Part shown: positions 21,085 through 23,807 of the stretch, one piece after another
How positions within the stretch are numbered: the stretch's first letter is position 1
Layout: every line of letters begins with the position of its first letter
Source of the DNA: an uncultured Christensenellaceae bacterium
GTDB taxonomy: Bacteria > Bacillota > Clostridia > Christensenellales > MGBC116941
Direction of reading: 5' to 3'
Assembly: GCA_910585035.1 (NCBI GenBank)
Contig: CAJUEF010000012.1
Coordinates: forward strand, 11,275-35,081
DNA: 23,807 bases
Program-made: the position numbers and the translations under genes
The notes under the pieces: generated by a model
Seen by the model: only the letters and a program-made list of their open reading frames with translations
Databases searched by the model: none
What the model was told of the DNA's origin: nothing

Positions 21085-22758
21085 TTAGCCAAGCAGCTGA
21101 AGAACATTCTGAGGAAGGGAATTTGCCTGAGCAAGCATTGCGGTTGCAGCCTGGGACAGGATGTTGTTTTTAGTAAATTCCGACATTTCTTTCGCCATAT
21201 CTGTATCACGGATACGGCTTTCGGCAGACTGAAGGTTTTCTGTTGTGGTATCAAGATTATTTATTTTATATTCCAGTCTGTTCTGCATTGCGCCAAGGGT
21301 AGCTCTTTGGGTTGACACCTTGTTAATTGCATCGCGGGTGGCTGTGATTGCAGCGGAAGCAGCAGTGCGGGATTCAGCTGCAGTTCCGCCGGCAACAGCT
21401 ATTTTAACGGCTTCTTTTGTAATGCCAAGACCTGCCGTATTCATAGCGTCAATATTTATTGTAAGGGTGTGACCTGCTTCTGCGCCAACCTGGATTACAA
21501 GACCGTTGTTTACAGCAGGAGGCTCTTCCTTTGGAGCGGCAAAAGTGATGTCGAACCAGCCGTCAGTAGACCTGGTATTTGTATCGTAACGTATAGGCGC
21601 ATCCATATAAGCCTTAAACCATTTTGTGTCTATAGCGTTAACTTGATTACCATTGGCAGAGTTAAAGGCAGTGTTTAAGGAACCTGCGCCATAACCGCTT
21701 CCCGGATCCAGTCTGGCTACCAGTATCATATCTACTCCGTTAGGAGGCTGGTATGCAGGGGTATTGGTTCCGTCAATGTGCGTCTCAAAATAAGCTTGAG
21801 GAATGCCGATGACTGTACCGGGAGCATTGCCAACCCGTGTAATTACTCTCAGGGTTTTGCCTATAGGACCCGTTAAAGTAATGCTGTGCTTGACGCCGCC
21901 TCCATTAAAAGAAAAGTTGCTGATTTCTGCAACTCCCATACCGTCTACAAAGGTTATGAGCGGTTTATCACTAAGGGTTGTTTCGCCTACGGTGACTCCG
22001 TCAACAGTATCTGCAACGCAATATATGTCAGCCATACCCATGTCTATATGGAAGTTCTCTGCGCCGGCAGGTGCGCCGTCTGCGTCAGCAATAGCCTTAT
22101 CAACCATTTCCTGTGTTAATATTTCGCCGTTTGCAGCGGAAAGGGTGAGTTTAAAGCTGCCGTCGTCAGCCCACTCACCTGTCGCACTTGGAGCGCCGGC
22201 AACACCCGTGGAAGTTACAATGGAAACTTTAGTGCCTACAGGGGCTCCTGTAATGGAGATAGTATCCAGACCAAGTCCTGTATTTGCCTGATCTGCAGCC
22301 TGAAAGTTTGCTTTTCCTGTTGGGGCTGCACCGGCGCCGCCAATTCCCTCGAGAAGCACGGTATCGTTAAATTTAGTTGTCTGTGCGATTTGGTCGATTT
22401 CTTCTTGCAGATTTGAAAATTCCAATTGAAGAGCATCACGGTCAATAGTGACATTGGTGTCGGAAGCGGCTTGAACAGCAAGCTCATTCATACGCTGGAG
22501 CATTGAGTGAACCTCTTGAAGCGCTCCCTCGGCTGTTTGTACGAGTGAGATAGCGTCGCTGCTGTTTTTAGATGCCATGGATAAACCACGGACCTGAGCG
22601 CGCATTTTTTCGGAGATAGCAAGACCTGCGGCATCATCTCCGGCTCTGTTAACTCTATAGCCTGAGCTGAGCTTTTCAGCGGATTTTGAAATAGCCGCAT
22701 TGTTTCCGCTATACATCCTGTGAGTATTTAGGGCAGTAGTGTTATTTTTGATACGCAT
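21085..22758 (-). CDS. Flagellin, first gene of the tandem pair
   Basis: The 557-residue product starts behind AAGGAG. D0/D1 segments are complete: NTTALNTHRMYSGN, SAEKLSSGYRVNRAGDDAAGLAISEKM, LQRMNELAVQAASDTN, and C-terminal TQRATLGAMQNRLEYKINNL, ESRIRDTDMAKEMSEFTKNNILSQAATAMLAQANSLPQNVLQLLG in pieces. The central domain (about 150-440) is Gly/Ala-rich and differs from the other copy after about residue 250. LQRMNELAVQ corresponds to the segment recognised by TLR5 in many flagellins. Export is by the flagellar type III system, so no signal peptide is expected. The second flagellin follows after 25 nt, probably on one transcript. Confidence 0.95.
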   Translation of the reverse strand: MRIKNNTTALNTHRMYSGNNAAISKSAEKLSSGYRVNRAGDDAAGLAISEKMRAQVRGLSMASKNSSDAISLVQTAEGALQEVHSMLQRMNELAVQAASDTNVTIDRDALQLEFSNLQEEIDQIAQTTKFNDTVLLEGIGGAGAAPTGKANFQAADQANTGLGLDTISITGAPVGTKVSIVTSTGVAGAPSATGEWADDGSFKLTLSAANGEILTQEMVDKAIADADGAPAGAENFHIDMGMADIYCVADTVDGVTVGETTLSDKPLITFVDGMGVAEISNFSFNGGGVKHSITLTGPIGKTLRVITRVGNAPGTVIGIPQAYFETHIDGTNTPAYQPPNGVDMILVARLDPGSGYGAGSLNTAFNSANGNQVNAIDTKWFKAYMDAPIRYDTNTRSTDGWFDITFAAPKEEPPAVNNGLVIQVGAEAGHTLTINIDAMNTAGLGITKEAVKIAVAGGTAAESRTAASAAITATRDAINKVSTQRATLGAMQNRLEYKINNLDTTTENLQSAESRIRDTDMAKEMSEFTKNNILSQAATAMLAQANSLPQNVLQLLG

Positions 22759-22859
22759 GATAATACTCCTTTTTAATAATTTTTTAATAAACTAATTGTA
22801 TAATTATTCTATCGAAATAATCTTATTAAAATATTAGGCATTATTATCATTAAAAGGGG

Positions 22860-22888
22860 AGTATACCAAATTTTTTTTGCTTTTTCAC
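22860..22888 (-). promoter_or_regulatory. Candidate promoter of the flagellin operon
   Basis: On the minus strand GTGAAA (22888-22883), 17 bp and TATACT (22865-22860) with a TG extension fit an extended -10 promoter, giving a leader of about 95 nt. A weaker flagellar sigma-28-like alternative is TAAT-16 bp-TTCGATAG at about 22836-22809. Neither is decisive. Confidence 0.35.
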
Positions 22889-22953
22889 ATATAATATTTA
22901 TTAGTATTATAAAACTGTTGCGAAAAGTAAATAACATCAGTATTTTTAATGGA

Positions 22954-23334
22954 TTATATTATATTGGAAAGCTTTATTTTACTGTCATTGTAAAAATCAT
23001 TGATGTGGTTTTTTAAATAGGCTATTGCAGTTTCAAGGCGTGATTTATCGTCATTTTTTATAGCAACCTCTATTTCCGAGACATAGTCGGACAGGGTGTT
23101 TATAAATTCATGATTATTGGTTATGTTAAACAAATCCTGTTTATCCTCAAATATCTGCTTTATTTCATCCGTTGATTTTTGAGCCGATTGTAAATCGTCG
23201 CTGTCCACTTCTGTGGACAGCCGCTCTATAAGCACATTAAGGGAGGACACAGTTTCATTTTTTTCGTGGGACCAGTAATAAAATCCGCAGCCTATTGCTG
23301 CGAGAAGCAGCAGTGCAATAACTCTACGAAGCAT
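22954..23334 (-). CDS. DUF4363 family protein
   Basis: The product has 126 residues from the ATG at 23334, chosen because AGGTG lies 6 nt upstream; GTG 23343 and ATG 23340 are too close to it. One membrane helix (about 3-17, RRVIALLLLAAIGCGFYYW) is followed by an all-helical outer part with ELLIERL-like heptads (SLNVLIERLSTEV, DEIKQIFEDKQDLFNI, LSDYVSEIEVAIKNDDKSRLETAIAYLKNHI). This layout and partner match DUF4363. It overlaps the end of the DUF421 gene by 11 nt, so the two are translationally coupled. Function is unknown. Confidence 0.8.
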   Translation of the reverse strand: MLRRVIALLLLAAIGCGFYYWSHEKNETVSSLNVLIERLSTEVDSDDLQSAQKSTDEIKQIFEDKQDLFNITNNHEFINTLSDYVSEIEVAIKNDDKSRLETAIAYLKNHINDFYNDSKIKLSNII

Positions 23335-23807
23335 AATCATCACCTAAATCTAAAATAGTGTGCCGTCCGCCGTAATCCTGAATAAACAGATTGTTTTTTG
23401 AGGACAGGCTGGCATAAAAAATTTTGTTTTCATCATCATAGCCGTTTTCTTTTGCTATTTTTAAAAACTTATCTTTGTTAAAACGGCAGTTGCTTTGAAA
23501 TTTGCCGCAGGTCATAATGACAACGGGAAGATGAGCCTTGGTTGTTTGTATATCCAAATCCTTACGGGTAACTCCGGCGTATTCCGGCTTTTTTAAAACG
23601 GAAAGGGTGCCGCCGGATTCTATCATGGCATAGCTGATTTCATCTATGTTAAATATGTCTTTTTCCCTAAGCTGCTCCATAAGCTCATCCATTGAGTAAT
23701 CGTTTTTACGCATGTTGTCAATGAGCAGACACCCGTCGTCAATAATCAGCGTCTCTTTGCCGCACATAAGAGTGCGGAACCATATTATTTTTAGCGAAAG
23801 GTAGCTT
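23324..23807 (-). CDS. DUF421 (YetF-like) membrane protein, C-terminal part, cut by the window edge
   Basis: The frame is open through the right edge: codons before the ATG at 23767 read SYLSLKIIWFRTL, which joins the usual DUF421 phrase ahead of CGKETLIIDDGCLL. The visible 160 residues are the cytoplasmic C-terminal domain (MDELMEQLREKDIFNIDEISYAMIESGGTLSVLKKPEY, then TRKDLDIQ...LPVVIMTCGK). The N-terminal membrane helices are missing because the window ends. The internal ATG is therefore not the true start. DUF421 proteins are widespread in spore formers, and their role is not settled. DUF4363 follows as a coupled partner. Confidence 0.85.
   Translation of the reverse strand, partial: SYLSLKIIWFRTLMCGKETLIIDDGCLLIDNMRKNDYSMDELMEQLREKDIFNIDEISYAMIESGGTLSVLKKPEYAGVTRKDLDIQTTKAHLPVVIMTCGKFQSNCRFNKDKFLKIAKENGYDDENKIFYASLSSKNNLFIQDYGGRHTILDLGDDYAS

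Overview
The window looks like a chromosomal segment of an AT-rich, monoderm, anaerobic and motile Firmicute of the class Clostridia. The signs are Shine-Dalgarno-led genes, a flotillin/NfeD operon, a YggS-SepF division cluster, a ferredoxin-dependent 2-oxoacid oxidoreductase and tandem flagellins. No rRNA, tRNA, CRISPR array, transposase or phage gene was seen.

Layout. (1) Bases 1-3.9 kb, minus strand: two secreted cell-wall enzymes, an L,D-transpeptidase and a polysaccharide deacetylase. Both sit on the same stalk of repeated triple-tyrosine-like domains, and 788 bp of their coding DNA are identical by eye. (2) 4.1-5.9 kb, plus: nfeD-floA plus a small membrane protein gene; the first and third genes each appear to carry a one-base frameshift, while floA is intact. 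(3) 6.1-9.8 kb: a DUF2974 alpha/beta hydrolase, a DUF3267 membrane zinc peptidase, an unrecognised cysteine-rich protein and a MerR/TipAS regulator with a typical 19-bp-spacer promoter. (4) 9.9-11.3 kb, minus: RlmCD-type rRNA methyltransferase followed by a tiny coupled ORF that may also be frameshifted. (5) 11.5-14.6 kb, plus: HlyD-like membrane protein, YggS, SepF, then a small ABM-like protein. (6) 15.0-17.6 kb, plus: a complete four-subunit 2-oxoacid:ferredoxin oxidoreductase operon, bracketed by two copies of a palindromic element. (7) 17.6-19.4 kb: a lipoprotein, a 100-residue orphan, and a compact intergenic system. That system is a 57-residue ribbon-helix-helix (RHH) regulator lying between two paralogous putative small RNAs with near-identical promoters, the same GNRA-capped 5' hairpin and different 3' hairpins. 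A perfect 26-bp inverted repeat follows. (8) 19.4-22.8 kb, minus: two large tandem flagellins. (9) 22.9-23.8 kb, minus: DUF4363 and the C-terminal part of a DUF421 (YetF-like) membrane protein that runs off the right edge.

How the genes work together. Regions 1, 2 and 5 concern the cell envelope and division. Region 6 links 2-oxoacid oxidation to ferredoxin reduction and acyl-CoA. Region 8 builds the flagellar filament. The best candidate for something undescribed is the sRNA-RHH-sRNA locus at about 18.74-19.22 kb. Promoter, RNA and terminator calls come from reading motifs and complementary arms by eye, with no folding energies or database searches.
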